A DNA stretch of 64,000 nt from UMGS1696 sp963643035 (GTDB lineage: Bacteria; Bacillota; Clostridia; Oscillospirales; CAG-272): NCBI GenBank assembly GCA_963643035.1, contig CAVIKO010000005.1, forward strand, positions 14,868 to 78,867. Direction: 5' to 3'. Below are positions 1-8,336 of this stretch, piece by piece (position 1 is the first letter of the stretch; the number at the start of each line of letters is the position of its first letter). The notes beneath the pieces were generated by a model. It saw only the letters and a list, made by a program, of their open reading frames with translations, had not been told where the DNA came from and ran no database searches. Position numbers and translations under genes: made by a program.

Positions 1-51
1 CGGGATTCTGCGGTTCGAAGGCCGCAAACTGGTCTCCCCCCGTATTTATAT
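1..51 (-). ncRNA. 5' part of a leftward transcript, possibly SRP RNA
   Basis: A strong leftward promoter lies just to the right, so this edge should be the first ~50 nt of a transcript that continues outside the window. On the minus strand it begins G-rich and contains a small hairpin (TGCGG, loop, CCGCA) in the context GCCTTCGAACCGCAGAATCC. This resembles the GCCTTGTAACCTGCAATCC segment near the 5' end of Firmicutes SRP RNA. The comparison is from memory and only the first part is visible; it could also be an mRNA leader. Confidence 0.3.
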
Positions 52-57
52 GCCATA

Positions 58-86
58 ATCATAGCATAAACGCACAAAAAAGTCAA
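58..86 (-). promoter_or_regulatory. Sigma-A promoter reading off the left edge
   Basis: On the minus strand TTGACT and TATGAT are separated by exactly 17 bases. Transcription would start near base 50 and leave the window leftwards. Confidence 0.65.
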
Positions 87-622
87 GTGTTATCCAGTCG
101 ACGCGTGTGAAATTTGGTATGCAGCCTGTTTTCCCCACAGCGTTTTTTCAGGTTTGTGAAAAGATTCGGTCTGAAAACCGTTTTTCTGCCACATCCGCGT
201 CATATTTCCGCCTCTCTCCGAAGGTATATTATTTTTACCTTTATTGCACTTTTTGAGTTTGTTTTTGTTATTTTTTTGCTGTTTTTTCGTTTTTCAAATC
301 CTCTCAAATGCTTGCAATTCACATTTCGTCATTTTTATTTACCTGATGCGGAATGCGTCTGGAAATCGCGATTTCCTCGAAACTCGATTTTCGCACATTT
401 GTTTCCGGTCATCCTGCACAATTTTTTTAGCATTTTTTCTACATCATTAAAAATTGCACAAAATTTCATAAATCTGCCACACAGAGGACGTTTTCGAGGA
501 TTTCACACCCGTTACATCTGTCATTCATGGGTGATTTAGGTTTTATTACCTTATTTTTTCCATTTCTGTCACCAATCATGCAGTTTCTTTCTCCTCTGGT
601 GCACCGTCCTATCACCGCGTGA
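87..622. other. AT-rich intergenic region, no gene recognised
   Basis: About 535 bases separate the outward promoter from the stop of the cysteine desulfurase. The + strand is T-rich with many runs of T, as in non-coding DNA. A 141-codon open frame here has low-complexity Phe-rich content, no ribosome binding site and no family resemblance. I see no tRNA, no clear DnaA box match and no convincing terminator. Confidence 0.5.
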
Positions 623-1768
623 TCAGTCCCTCAACAGTCGATGTACCTGATTCATCACAATCTCTGCCGCACGCTCCACATCCGCCGCCGTGTTGCCCTG
701 TCCGAATGACAGCCGGAGCATGGTTCGTGCGATCTCCGGTGGGTATCCCATGGAAAGAAGCACCGCGGACGGCTCTGTACTTCCGCTGTGGCACGCAGCT
801 CCCGGAGATGCCGCCAATCCCGCCATAGTGAGAGAGAGCGCGAGATTTTCCCCGGTAACACCGCGCCGTGCCAGAGACGGAAACACAAGACAGTGGGTGG
901 CGCCGATCCGTTCCGCCGCTTCTCCGGGGATAACGAGATCTTGTATCGCATCGTGCAGGGTGTTCTCCAGTCTTGTACCGCTCTCATACACTGTTGTAAA
1001 TTTCCGGCGATCCTTTACCGCAGATGCAAACGCCGCTGCCAACGGGAATGATTCCGTACCGCCTCGCATACCGGATTCCTGACCGCCACCCGTGATGGGA
1101 GAATACCGCGCGAGATCCCCCCGCAGATAGAGCAGACCGATTCCAAGCGGACCGCCGCATTTGTGTGCCGCCACTGCAAATCCATCCACGTACGGCGCGA
1201 GTGCGGCGGGATCGCGATGAGGAGCGTATGCCACAGCGTCCGTGAAGAAATACGCATCGTGGGCATGGGCAAAAGCGGCAAGTGCGCGAATCGGCATGAC
1301 GGTTCCGATCTCGTTCTGCGCTGCCATCGTGGTACACAGTCCTGTGTCCGCCGTCCAGACCGATGCAATAGCGTCCGCAGTGACTGTTCCGTTTGGACCG
1401 ACAGGTGCAACGCGGATCGAGAACCCCTCCCGAACGAGAGCGTCGCAGGCGGCGACCACGGCAGGATGCTCTGCGGCAGAACGGACGATGGTGCGCTTTC
1501 CCCGTTCTGCAGCGGCATGAGCGAGAGTATGGATGGCGATATAATCGGATTCTGTGCCGCCGGATGTAAAATACGTATCCTCAGGAGAAATCCCACACCA
1601 CGCGGCGAGGACATGGCGCGCATCGGACAAAATCGCGGCAGCGCGTTCCCCGAATGGGTGGAGGGAGGAGGGATTACCAATTGTCTCGTCGGTGTCGAGA
1701 AGATGGCGCAACGTATCGCGGGCAGCGGGTGAGAGAGGGGCATGGGCGGCATAATCGGCGTAAATCAT
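623..1768 (-). CDS. Cysteine desulfurase-like aminotransferase (NifS/IscS family), divergent
   Basis: This 381-residue protein belongs to the class V PLP aminotransferases that take sulfur from cysteine for Fe-S clusters and thiolated cofactors. Visible are the TSGGTESD substrate/PLP turn near residue 70, the EHPAV histidine near 100, the QNEIG asparagine near 152, the PLP lysine in AAHKCGG near 203, the GGGQESGMRGGTES motif and a late catalytic-loop cysteine in GAACHSGSTEPS. The Gln that normally follows the PLP-binding Asp (DxxQ) is Ala here (TDAVAYAP), so activity may differ. The ATG start is preferred over an upstream in-frame GTG because AAAGG lies about 11 bases before it. It stands alone, without iscU or thiI, and has its own promoter at 1805-1833. 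Confidence 0.85.
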   Translation of the reverse strand: MIYADYAAHAPLSPAARDTLRHLLDTDETIGNPSSLHPFGERAAAILSDARHVLAAWCGISPEDTYFTSGGTESDYIAIHTLAHAAAERGKRTIVRSAAEHPAVVAACDALVREGFSIRVAPVGPNGTVTADAIASVWTADTGLCTTMAAQNEIGTVMPIRALAAFAHAHDAYFFTDAVAYAPHRDPAALAPYVDGFAVAAHKCGGPLGIGLLYLRGDLARYSPITGGGQESGMRGGTESFPLAAAFASAVKDRRKFTTVYESGTRLENTLHDAIQDLVIPGEAAERIGATHCLVFPSLARRGVTGENLALSLTMAGLAASPGAACHSGSTEPSAVLLSMGYPPEIARTMLRLSFGQGNTAADVERAAEIVMNQVHRLLRD

Positions 1769-1804
1769 AGAGGAATGCACCTTTCGCTGTGAGATTTCCT
1801 ACCT

Positions 1805-1833
1805 ATTATATACGATTCGTGCGAAAAGTGCAA
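1805..1833 (-). promoter_or_regulatory. Promoter of the first cysteine desulfurase
   Basis: On the minus strand TTGCAC, a 17-base spacer and TATAAT precede the gene by about 40 bases. The -35 abuts the first copy of the tandem repeat. Confidence 0.6.
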
Positions 1834-1837
1834 TAGC

Positions 1838-2275
1838 GAGTGGGAATACTGTGCAGCAGATTTGTAGAGCAATCCATCCCACTCTCGAGAATTTCCTTGA
1901 CAGGAAATTCTCCAAGGTTTGGTTTGACAACAGAGTGGGAATACTGTGCAGCAGATTTGTAGAGCAATCCATCCCACTCTCGAGAATTTCCTTGACAGGA
2001 AATTCTCCAAGGTTTGGTTTGACAACAGAGTGGGAATACTGTGCAGCAGATTTGTAGAGCAATCCATCCCACTCTCGAGAATTTCCTTGACAGGAAATTC
2101 TCCAAGGTTTGGTTTGACAACAGAGTGGGAATACTGTGCAGCAGATTTGTAGAGCAATCCATCCCACTCTCGAGAATTTCCTTGACAGGAAATTCTCCAA
2201 GGTTTGGTTTGACAACAGAGTGGGAATACTGTGCAGCAGATTTGTAGAGCAATCCATCCCACTCTCGAGAATTTC
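1838..2275. repeat. 95-bp tandem repeat array, about 4.6 copies, two hairpins per unit
   Basis: Copies start at 1838, 1933, 2028, 2123 and 2218 and are essentially identical; the last diverges after 2275. Each unit holds a 47-bp segment bounded by GAGTGGGA and its complement TCCCACTC. One base later comes a perfect 10-bp stem GAGAATTTCC/GGAAATTCTC with loop TTGACA, then a ~20-bp linker. There are no unique spacers, so this is not CRISPR. Overlapping open frames on both strands simply translate the repeat. A diverged copy lies in inverted orientation at 50422-50562. Confidence 0.95.
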
Positions 2276-2378
2276 TCTGAAACCGGGCAAATTTCGCTGC
2301 TATTATGCCTATGCCCACTGTGTGCAAAATCACCGTTTTCTGACCGTGTGCGAATCGGGGAATTGTGGGGAAATCCTA

Positions 2379-2407
2379 TTTCCAAACAGAGCAAATGGTG
2401 CTATAAT
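2379..2407 (+). promoter_or_regulatory. Promoter of the cation/proton antiporter
   Basis: TATAAT at 2402-2407 is a consensus -10. The -35 candidate TTTCCA 17 bases upstream is only a 4/6 match. Confidence 0.5.
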
Positions 2408-2445
2408 AGTACCCGTACATTTTATGAAAAGAAGGGTTTGTTCCT

Positions 2446-3717
2446 ATGACAACGTTACTTGCCTTATCCATTGCTCTGTTTGCGGGGCTATTGATGTCTC
2501 GATTGACAAAGCTTTGGAATCTGCCCGCCGTAACCGCGTATCTGGTGGCGGGGATCCTGATCGGCCCGTTCTGTCTCGGACGGCTGGGACTGTCGGGCAT
2601 CGGATTTATCTCCATGGACGATGTAGGAAAATACGACATTATCTGCGACACCGCGCTCGGCTTTATCGCGTTCGCGATGGGCAATGAATTTCGGCTGGAG
2701 GATCTGCGCAAAACCGGCAAACAGTCGATTGTGATCGCAATATTTCAGGCGGTAGTCGCGACGATTTTTGTAGATGTGGCGCTGATTATACTCCACTTCC
2801 TCATGCCGGACAAGCTGCCCTTGTCTGCGGCGATCACACTGGGTGCGGTCGCGACAGCCACGGCCCCTGCGGCGACTCTGATGGTGGTGAAGCAATACAA
2901 GGCGGAAGGGCCGCTTACCCAGATCCTGCTGCCCGTAGTTGCCCTCGATGACGTGGTGGGACTGATCGTATTCGCGATTTCGTTCGGGGTTGCCAAGGCT
3001 CTGGAAAGCGGACACATGGATCTCGTATCGGTGATCGCGGACCCGCTGATCGAAGTATTCGCATCGCTCCTTCTGGGCGCGGTGCTTGGGTATCTCTTCC
3101 ACTTCACGGAGCAGTTCTTTTACTCGCGCAGCAAGCGTATGAGCATCTCTGTGACGTACGTTCTCCTTGCGGTCGCGCTGTCACAGCTGACATTCCAGAT
3201 CGGTGCGGTAACGATCGGTTTCTCTTCCCTGCTCGTCTGCATGGCTCTCGGAACGATTTTCTGCAATTTGTGTCCGTTCTCTGAGGAGCTGATGGATCGT
3301 GTGGATCGCTGGACGGGTCCCTTGATGGTGCTGTTCTTCGTTTTGAGCGGTGCGGGGCTTGACTTCGACGTATTCTCCGATCCGGCGATCATTCTTGTAG
3401 GGGTGATCTACATTCTCTTCCGCTCCCTCGGCAAGATCAGCGGTGCCGCAGTTTCGTCCCGGTTCATGCACTGTGAACCGACCGTCCAGAAATATCTCGG
3501 CATCACGCTTCTCCCGCAGGCGGGCGTATCCCTCGGTATGTCCCTGACCGCGATGTCCCTCGGCACGCCCGGTCTGATCATCCGCAACGTCGCCCTCTTT
3601 GCCGTCCTTGTCTACGAGCTGGTCGGACCCCTTCTGACCCGCATTGCCCTCGACAAAGCCGGTGAGATCCACGAAAAGCCCATTACGGAACGCGAGGCTG
3701 CCAAGAAACAGAAATAA
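2446..3717 (+). CDS. CPA2-family cation/proton antiporter (Kef-type)
   Basis: A 423-residue membrane protein with about a dozen hydrophobic segments, matching the Na+/H+ exchanger domain of the CPA2 (Kef) family. The N-terminus (LLALSIALFAGLLMSRLTKL, then VTAYLVAGILIGP) is typical of these antiporters. It has no C-terminal TrkA-N/RCK domain, so it is the membrane module only, as in many Firmicutes Kef-like proteins. It likely exchanges K+ or Na+ for protons. The start ATG follows AGAAGGGT by about 9 bases. The gene is monocistronic, with terminators before the convergent kinase gene. Confidence 0.85.
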   Translation: MTTLLALSIALFAGLLMSRLTKLWNLPAVTAYLVAGILIGPFCLGRLGLSGIGFISMDDVGKYDIICDTALGFIAFAMGNEFRLEDLRKTGKQSIVIAIFQAVVATIFVDVALIILHFLMPDKLPLSAAITLGAVATATAPAATLMVVKQYKAEGPLTQILLPVVALDDVVGLIVFAISFGVAKALESGHMDLVSVIADPLIEVFASLLLGAVLGYLFHFTEQFFYSRSKRMSISVTYVLLAVALSQLTFQIGAVTIGFSSLLVCMALGTIFCNLCPFSEELMDRVDRWTGPLMVLFFVLSGAGLDFDVFSDPAIILVGVIYILFRSLGKISGAAVSSRFMHCEPTVQKYLGITLLPQAGVSLGMSLTAMSLGTPGLIIRNVALFAVLVYELVGPLLTRIALDKAGEIHEKPITEREAAKKQK

Positions 3718-3860
3718 TCACCACCGTTTGGGAGAGGAAAAAACGGGACGTATGGTTTTGACGGGTGCTTTCATGGAATGGGATATTGCTTGTCCCGCCA
3801 ATGCCGCCGTCTGCTGCGCATCGTCTACTCCCACATAGCTATGTTTTTCCAAAGAAATAC

Positions 3861-3897
3861 AAAAACCGCCGGAGATACTTCCCCGACGGTTTTTTTG
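3861..3897 (+). terminator. Terminator after the antiporter gene
   Basis: AAAAACCG and CGGTTTTTTT flank a short GC-rich loop and end in seven T on the + strand. The A-run on the other side would also let it work leftwards. Confidence 0.7.
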
Positions 3898-3902
3898 ATG
3901 AG

Positions 3903-3932
3903 AACAGGGGAAAACACGGTTTCTCCCCTGTT
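3903..3932 (-). terminator. Hairpin after the ROK kinase gene
   Basis: AACAGGGG pairs with CCCCTGTT. The following T-run on the minus strand is weak, so termination may rely on the neighbouring hairpin at 3861-3897. Confidence 0.45.
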
Positions 3933-3992
3933 TCATCCGATGAATTGTTTACAGATGTATCTGCCGACAAGCAAGTTTCCTTACCGGCAAGT

Positions 3993-4955
3993 TCACTTGC
4001 CAAGTACTCCTGCGCCGATGATACCCGCGTCGTTGCCGAGTTTGGCAATGAGGATCTGTGTGCGGGGGGTACCCTCTCTCGTGTAGGTTTCGCCCCATAC
4101 CTTTTCAAGCAGCGGCTTCATGAGGTAGTCGCCCTCGTTGCATACGCCGCCGCCGATGGACAGCACGTTCGGCTGGAAGATATTGATCATATTGACAATA
4201 CCGCAGGAGAGATAGCTGATGTACTCGTCCACAACCTCTGCGCCGACCTCGTCGCCCTGCTTCATGGCGTTGAACGCGGTACGTGCGCTGACCTTGGACA
4301 GATCACCGCCGATCATGTCTTCCATGGCGGTCTTTTTGCCTGCCGCTCTTGCCGCCACGATGTGATCCTTCGTGATGTTGACGAGACCTGTAGCGGAGCT
4401 GTACGCTTCCCAGCAGCCCTTTCTGCCGCAGGAGCACTGTCTGCCGTCCTTCTGGATGACAACGTGACCAAGCTCTGCGCCCGCGAAATTGAAACCGGTA
4501 TAAACCTTGCCGTCGATGATGATACCGCCGCCGACACCGGTGCCGAGGGTGATCATCACGGAGATGGGCGCACCTGCAGCCACACCCGCAATCGCCTCTG
4601 CCTTTGCTGCGGCGTTCGCGTCGTTTTCGATATAGACCTTCTTACCGTCGAGCTGTGCGGAAAGCCGCTCTGCCAGAGGGTACTGTAAGAACGGGATGTT
4701 ATTCGCATATTCGACCACGCCGGTCACATTGTTCGCGGTGCCGGGGGTAGCCACGCCGACGGATTCGATGTCGTCAAGGGACAGTCCCTCCTCCGCGATG
4801 AGCTTTTTGCACAGGGCTGCCATATCCTCAATGATGGGATCCGCGCCGCGTTCCGGCTTGGTGGGTACGCTGCCCTTTCTGACGATTTCGTACTTGTCGT
4901 TGACGATGCCGATGGCGATATTGGTACCGCCGAGATCCACGCCGATTGTATACAT
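3993..4955 (-). CDS. glcK: ROK-family glucokinase
   Basis: A 320-residue sugar kinase of the ROK family, probably ATP-dependent phosphorylation of glucose in the cytoplasm. The N-terminal phosphate-binding motif GVDLGGTN sits at residues 5-12, the second glycine-rich loop GTGVGGG is mid-protein, and the zinc-binding ROK signature ELGHVVI...CSCGRKGCWEAY (His plus three Cys) follows. The start MYTIGVDLGG is chosen over an upstream in-frame ATG because GCAGGA lies 8 bases before it and the family motif then begins at once. It has its own perfect promoter and converges on the antiporter gene. The sugar could be glucose or another hexose; ROK specificity is not readable from motifs. Confidence 0.85.
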   Translation of the reverse strand: MYTIGVDLGGTNIAIGIVNDKYEIVRKGSVPTKPERGADPIIEDMAALCKKLIAEEGLSLDDIESVGVATPGTANNVTGVVEYANNIPFLQYPLAERLSAQLDGKKVYIENDANAAAKAEAIAGVAAGAPISVMITLGTGVGGGIIIDGKVYTGFNFAGAELGHVVIQKDGRQCSCGRKGCWEAYSSATGLVNITKDHIVAARAAGKKTAMEDMIGGDLSKVSARTAFNAMKQGDEVGAEVVDEYISYLSCGIVNMINIFQPNVLSIGGGVCNEGDYLMKPLLEKVWGETYTREGTPRTQILIAKLGNDAGIIGAGVLGK

Positions 4956-5036
4956 AGTAAATCCTGCCTTTCTGAATTTGCGCATGGTACCGATCCGAGC
5001 GAACGATTCACCACGCGCGGTTGTCCATACGCTATC

Positions 5037-5065
5037 ATTATAATAAAAAACGCGTCTTTTGTCAA
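5037..5065 (-). promoter_or_regulatory. Promoter of the ROK glucokinase
   Basis: Minus-strand TTGACA, 17 bases, TATAAT: a perfect consensus about 80 bases before the chosen start. Confidence 0.8.
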
Positions 5066-5170
5066 CGGTTTTTCGGTATATTTCCGCATATTCTGCAGCG
5101 GCACACGGAAAATTCGATCTGGCAAATCGTCGAAAAGTTGCATCGCTGTGGTATGCTGTTCACAAATATG

Positions 5171-5179
5171 TGGTATAAT
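5171..5179 (+). promoter_or_regulatory. Extended -10 promoter of the HAD phosphatase
   Basis: TGGTATAAT is an extended -10 element 31 bases before the start. No good -35 is seen at the right distance. Confidence 0.5.
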
Positions 5180-5209
5180 AAAATAAATGACTATGGGGCG
5201 GTGCGCAGT

Positions 5210-5869
5210 ATGCGGTTTGAGAATTACATATGGGATTTCGATGGGACGTTATGCGACAGCTATCCGCATACGACGATGCAGTTTCTGCACGCGATGGGCT
5301 GGGGCATGGAACGGTACGATGAGGTATTCCACCGCTTACAGGTGACGTGGCTGCACGCGATCCGGTACTACCACATGGGCGAATCGGAGGATCGTACGTT
5401 CCGTGCGGCGGCAAATGATTTCGGAGTGGAGCCGTATCCGGTACTGTTCCCCGGCTGCCGTGAAACGCTGACGGCGATCCGGGATAACGGCGGGCGCAAT
5501 TTCCTCTATACGCTGCGGGATGCAGAAGCGGTACGGTTTCTGGAAAAGGCGGGCGTTCTCTCTCTCTTCGACGGCTGTGTGACCAGCGAGGATCGCTTTC
5601 CCGGCAAGCCGGATCCAACAGCAGTGCGCTATCTTCTGGACACCTACCGCCTGGATCCGCACCAAACGGTGATGATTGGCGACCGTGAGCTGGACGGGGA
5701 CAGCGGAAAAAACGCCGGGTGTGCAGGTTGTCTCCTTACATTCCTCGACAAAAACGCTGAGGGCTCCGATCCGCTGTTGGTCACGCACCAGGACTTTGCC
5801 TGCAGAAATTTCACGGAATTTTCTACTGTGATGGAGATTTCGCGGAACGAGGAAAACGTTCGCATTTGA
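5210..5869 (+). CDS. HAD-superfamily hydrolase (phosphoglycolate phosphatase-like)
   Basis: A 219-residue HAD phosphatase. Motif I (DFDGTL, residues 9-14) gives the nucleophilic and acid/base aspartates, motif II is YTLRD, the motif III lysine is in GKPDP, and motif IV is GDRELDGD, in the standard order. The helical stretch after motif I is a type I cap, as in Gph/PgmB-like enzymes. The substrate is unknown; a small phosphorylated sugar or glycolate is plausible. The ATG was chosen over earlier in-frame starts because it sits just after the promoter and a weak GGGGCGG, and motif I then falls at its usual place. Confidence 0.8.
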   Translation: MRFENYIWDFDGTLCDSYPHTTMQFLHAMGWGMERYDEVFHRLQVTWLHAIRYYHMGESEDRTFRAAANDFGVEPYPVLFPGCRETLTAIRDNGGRNFLYTLRDAEAVRFLEKAGVLSLFDGCVTSEDRFPGKPDPTAVRYLLDTYRLDPHQTVMIGDRELDGDSGKNAGCAGCLLTFLDKNAEGSDPLLVTHQDFACRNFTEFSTVMEISRNEENVRI

Positions 5870-5979
5870 GAACGAATGTATTCGTTCCAGTTTCCATATA
5901 GATTTTCTTTAGGGAATGGGTTGATTCCATCGCGTTTTCGCGCCTCCCATCCAGTGTCATTCGGAAGGAAGGATTGATT

Positions 5980-6444
5980 ATGAAGAAATCCACAATTCGT
6001 ATGTTGTCCTCGGCGGCAGTGATTTTGCCGGTGGTCGTATTGTCGTGTGCGTGTGCGATGGTACAGATACTCTTATCCGACGTTCCCTCTGTGGCGGTAG
6101 CGGCTGTGATGGGGCTTATCATATACGTGGTCTGGGCAGGCGGTATTGTGTTGACGATCGTCCGTCATCTGCGTGGCGCATCCCTTACGCTGTCCCTGCT
6201 GCTCCTCCTCTCCCTCGCCCTATTTGCCGTTGCGTATGCCATGGACTACGGCTTATTCTCAATGCGGAGCACGCTCTGGACGATCGGGCAGCTCTGCGGA
6301 AGTCCGATGTACATCCTGACGGACGGACTGGAGAAGCTCACCGGAAAGGAAAACGGCGCGGCGGCGATTCTGGCGGCAGTGGCATATCTCCTGCCGTGCA
6401 TCGCCGGAACCGCGTATGCGGCGGGAAGCGAGAAAAAGAAATAA
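5980..6444 (+). CDS. Small four-helix membrane protein, unknown function
   Basis: A 154-residue protein of low similarity to anything I recognise. It has about four hydrophobic segments, including one right after the KKSTIRML start, one around residues 38-60, one around 70-85 and one near the C-terminus, and it ends in a basic GSEKKK tail. The ATG lies 7 bases after GGAAGGAAGG, better placed than an upstream TTG. It is 110 bases downstream of the HAD gene and may share its transcript. No catalytic motif is visible. Confidence 0.6.
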   Translation: MKKSTIRMLSSAAVILPVVVLSCACAMVQILLSDVPSVAVAAVMGLIIYVVWAGGIVLTIVRHLRGASLTLSLLLLLSLALFAVAYAMDYGLFSMRSTLWTIGQLCGSPMYILTDGLEKLTGKENGAAAILAAVAYLLPCIAGTAYAAGSEKKK

Positions 6445-6536
6445 AGAAAACGCGGATGTATGTTTTTTGTGTCAAAAAGCCCCTGCATCCAAAGCTGTGC
6501 AGCAATTGCTCGACTTGTTCGGCATAGACCAAAATC

Positions 6537-6570
6537 AAAAACGATCGCGGATTTTCCAGCGATCGTTTTT
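6537..6570. terminator. Bidirectional terminator
   Basis: AAAAACGATCGC pairs with GCGATCGTTTTT around a short loop. It lies between convergent genes and has T-runs in both directions. Confidence 0.8.
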
Positions 6571-6677
6571 GTTTGTATGGCTTATTCACCGATGCGCAGT
6601 TCTTTTTTCAGCACAGCTTGCAATACAGCGGGAAAATTGCGTCACCGTTTTTCGGATGTGCGGGAGCTTTTTCCGGC

Positions 6678-8174
6678 TCAGTCACCAATATATGCCGTGG
6701 TAAACTTTTCCATTTCGGTTGCAATCTTCTTCTGATAGGATTCGTAGGAGGATATAACGCTCTTCGTATTGGTCGTGATCAGATTTGTCAGCACATAGTT
6801 CGGCCAGGTACCGATGTCGTAGATGTCGCCGAGGTCATAGATGCGGTTGGCAAAAATCAGATCCACCATAGCATCGGAATCCACGTCGCGCGTTGCCTTT
6901 CCTTTGAGCGTGGTGTCGTAGTACGCTGGTGTCACCGTATACAAAGACTCTGCGGACAGCGCTTCCACGAGGATGCCGGTGCGCTCGATGTTCTGCACGG
7001 AAATCGGGATTCCCAGCAGTGCCGTGGTATGGCGGCTTACAAGGCTTGCGTACTGTGTCTGCTGCTCGTTGTACTTCGGGATCGGAAGAATCCCAAACGG
7101 CGCGTCCATATCGCGCAGAGCAAGCACGTCATCAAACCGGCTCCAGAAGAAGAGTCCGTGACCGTTCAGGAACAGTTCCCGGAACGGCGTATCATCTACG
7201 GGTTCTGCATCCTGACTGCCGCGGTGCTGGTCATAGATGGACGTCTCGTCGCTCATCATTTCCTGCACCTTTTGCAGTATCTCTATGTTCCGTCCCTCCT
7301 TGAAGGAATCGGACAGCGTGTTGTCCGCGTTCTTTGTGATAAACGTGCCGCCCGCGCCGAAATATACGCAGTATCCGGCATCGCGCTTACTCAAAAATCC
7401 CCAGAGATCATCGAGCGTCATTTTGCCGTCTCCGTTGAGATCCGTTGTGACGGTTTCGTAAATCGCCTTCATCCGGTCCATTGTCCACGCGCCGTCCGAT
7501 ACAATGGTGTAGAGATCCTCAACTCCGTAATCCTTCGCTATATCCTTGTTGAACAGGATCGCGGAGGTCGCGTTTTTATCCTCTACGGAAATCGCCGCAG
7601 ACGCCATGCGCAGCGTATCGCCGACCGATAGGGCTTCCACGCTGTTCTGATCCCACCATGGCATATCCAGTTCCAGATACGGCACGTCATAGAGATTGTA
7701 CAGAAGTCCGTCCGTTACCATCGCCGTCGATGAGGTCAACACCTGATACGCAATATCGTAGGTGTCATCCCCGGACTGCACCATCTTTTTGACCATCGGG
7801 TTTACATCCGCGTATTCCAGCTGGTATTTGATATTGTATGTATCCGCAATCAACGCGTTCCGGTTGTAAACAGCATCGTTCAGAGCGTCTCCGGTCAGCT
7901 CGTCCACACAAAAGTCGTTCACAAGACGGGATTTCCAGTCATCGCTAATCTTCCAGTGGACGGCGGAAAAGGTGTATCCCTCGTAATCCTGCACCGGTAC
8001 TTCGGGTTTCAGCCGTTCGGTTTCCGTCTCCGTCTCCGCGACTGTCTCCGTCTCCGCCGCAGCAACCGTTTCTGTCTGCTCGTCCACAGCTTTCTCACCG
8101 CAGCCCGCAATGCATGGTGTGAGCATCAAAAACACCAGTATCCAGATAAGAAAGCTCTTTCGATTACGCCTCAT
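6678..8174 (-). CDS. Solitary extracellular solute-binding lipoprotein (1 of 6)
   Basis: A 498-residue lipoprotein with a basic N-terminus, a hydrophobic core and a lipobox IAGC (Cys 25). A linker of repeated ETET residues follows, then a large binding domain of the ABC sugar-binding type. Family landmarks shared with five paralogues in this window are GDALNDAVYNRN after the linker, an EF-hand-like loop DLNGDGKMTLDD near mid-protein, and PAYYDTTLKGKATRD near the C-terminus. No permease or ATPase gene is adjacent. It follows dnaB on the same strand but has its own promoter at 8233-8261. The start is the ATG ten bases after AAAGGAG. The ligand is unknown; oligosaccharide is likely from the genomic setting. 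Confidence 0.82.
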   Translation of the reverse strand: MRRNRKSFLIWILVFLMLTPCIAGCGEKAVDEQTETVAAAETETVAETETETERLKPEVPVQDYEGYTFSAVHWKISDDWKSRLVNDFCVDELTGDALNDAVYNRNALIADTYNIKYQLEYADVNPMVKKMVQSGDDTYDIAYQVLTSSTAMVTDGLLYNLYDVPYLELDMPWWDQNSVEALSVGDTLRMASAAISVEDKNATSAILFNKDIAKDYGVEDLYTIVSDGAWTMDRMKAIYETVTTDLNGDGKMTLDDLWGFLSKRDAGYCVYFGAGGTFITKNADNTLSDSFKEGRNIEILQKVQEMMSDETSIYDQHRGSQDAEPVDDTPFRELFLNGHGLFFWSRFDDVLALRDMDAPFGILPIPKYNEQQTQYASLVSRHTTALLGIPISVQNIERTGILVEALSAESLYTVTPAYYDTTLKGKATRDVDSDAMVDLIFANRIYDLGDIYDIGTWPNYVLTNLITTNTKSVISSYESYQKKIATEMEKFTTAYIGD

Positions 8175-8232
8175 AGGTTTTCTACTCCTTTGTATATCGG
8201 CATACACCGCTCACGTCGGTGTGATTTTCTAT

Positions 8233-8261
8233 AGTATACCATATTTCATGCCGATATGCAA
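8233..8261 (-). promoter_or_regulatory. Promoter of binding protein 1
   Basis: Minus-strand TTGCAT, 17 bases, TATACT. The -35 and following bases (TTGCATATCGG) are shared with the promoter of binding protein 3 at 26336-26364. Confidence 0.7.
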
Positions 8262-8336
8262 GGCTGTTTTTGTGCGTTTTGCAATAATTACATTTGTAAC
8301 CAAATCTCGTTGCGTGAAAATCAGGCTCACGCCGCG

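Noticed and set aside
87..110. TTATCCAGT as a DnaA box at the left end
   Set aside because: Two mismatches in the terminal bases and no neighbours; the cluster at 63.5-63.8 kb is far stronger.
114..539. 141-codon open frame in the AT-rich left intergenic region
   Set aside because: Phe/Ile/Leu-rich low complexity, no ribosome binding site and no promoter on that strand.
1838..2275. Possible CRISPR array
   Set aside because: Repeats are 95 bp and contiguous, with no unique spacers and no cas genes nearby.
1765..2687. Several open frames of 60-209 codons in the tandem array, on both strands, with repeated peptide units
   Set aside because: They are translations of the 95-bp repeat in different frames. 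They lack independent ribosome binding sites and the peptides repeat exactly with the DNA period.
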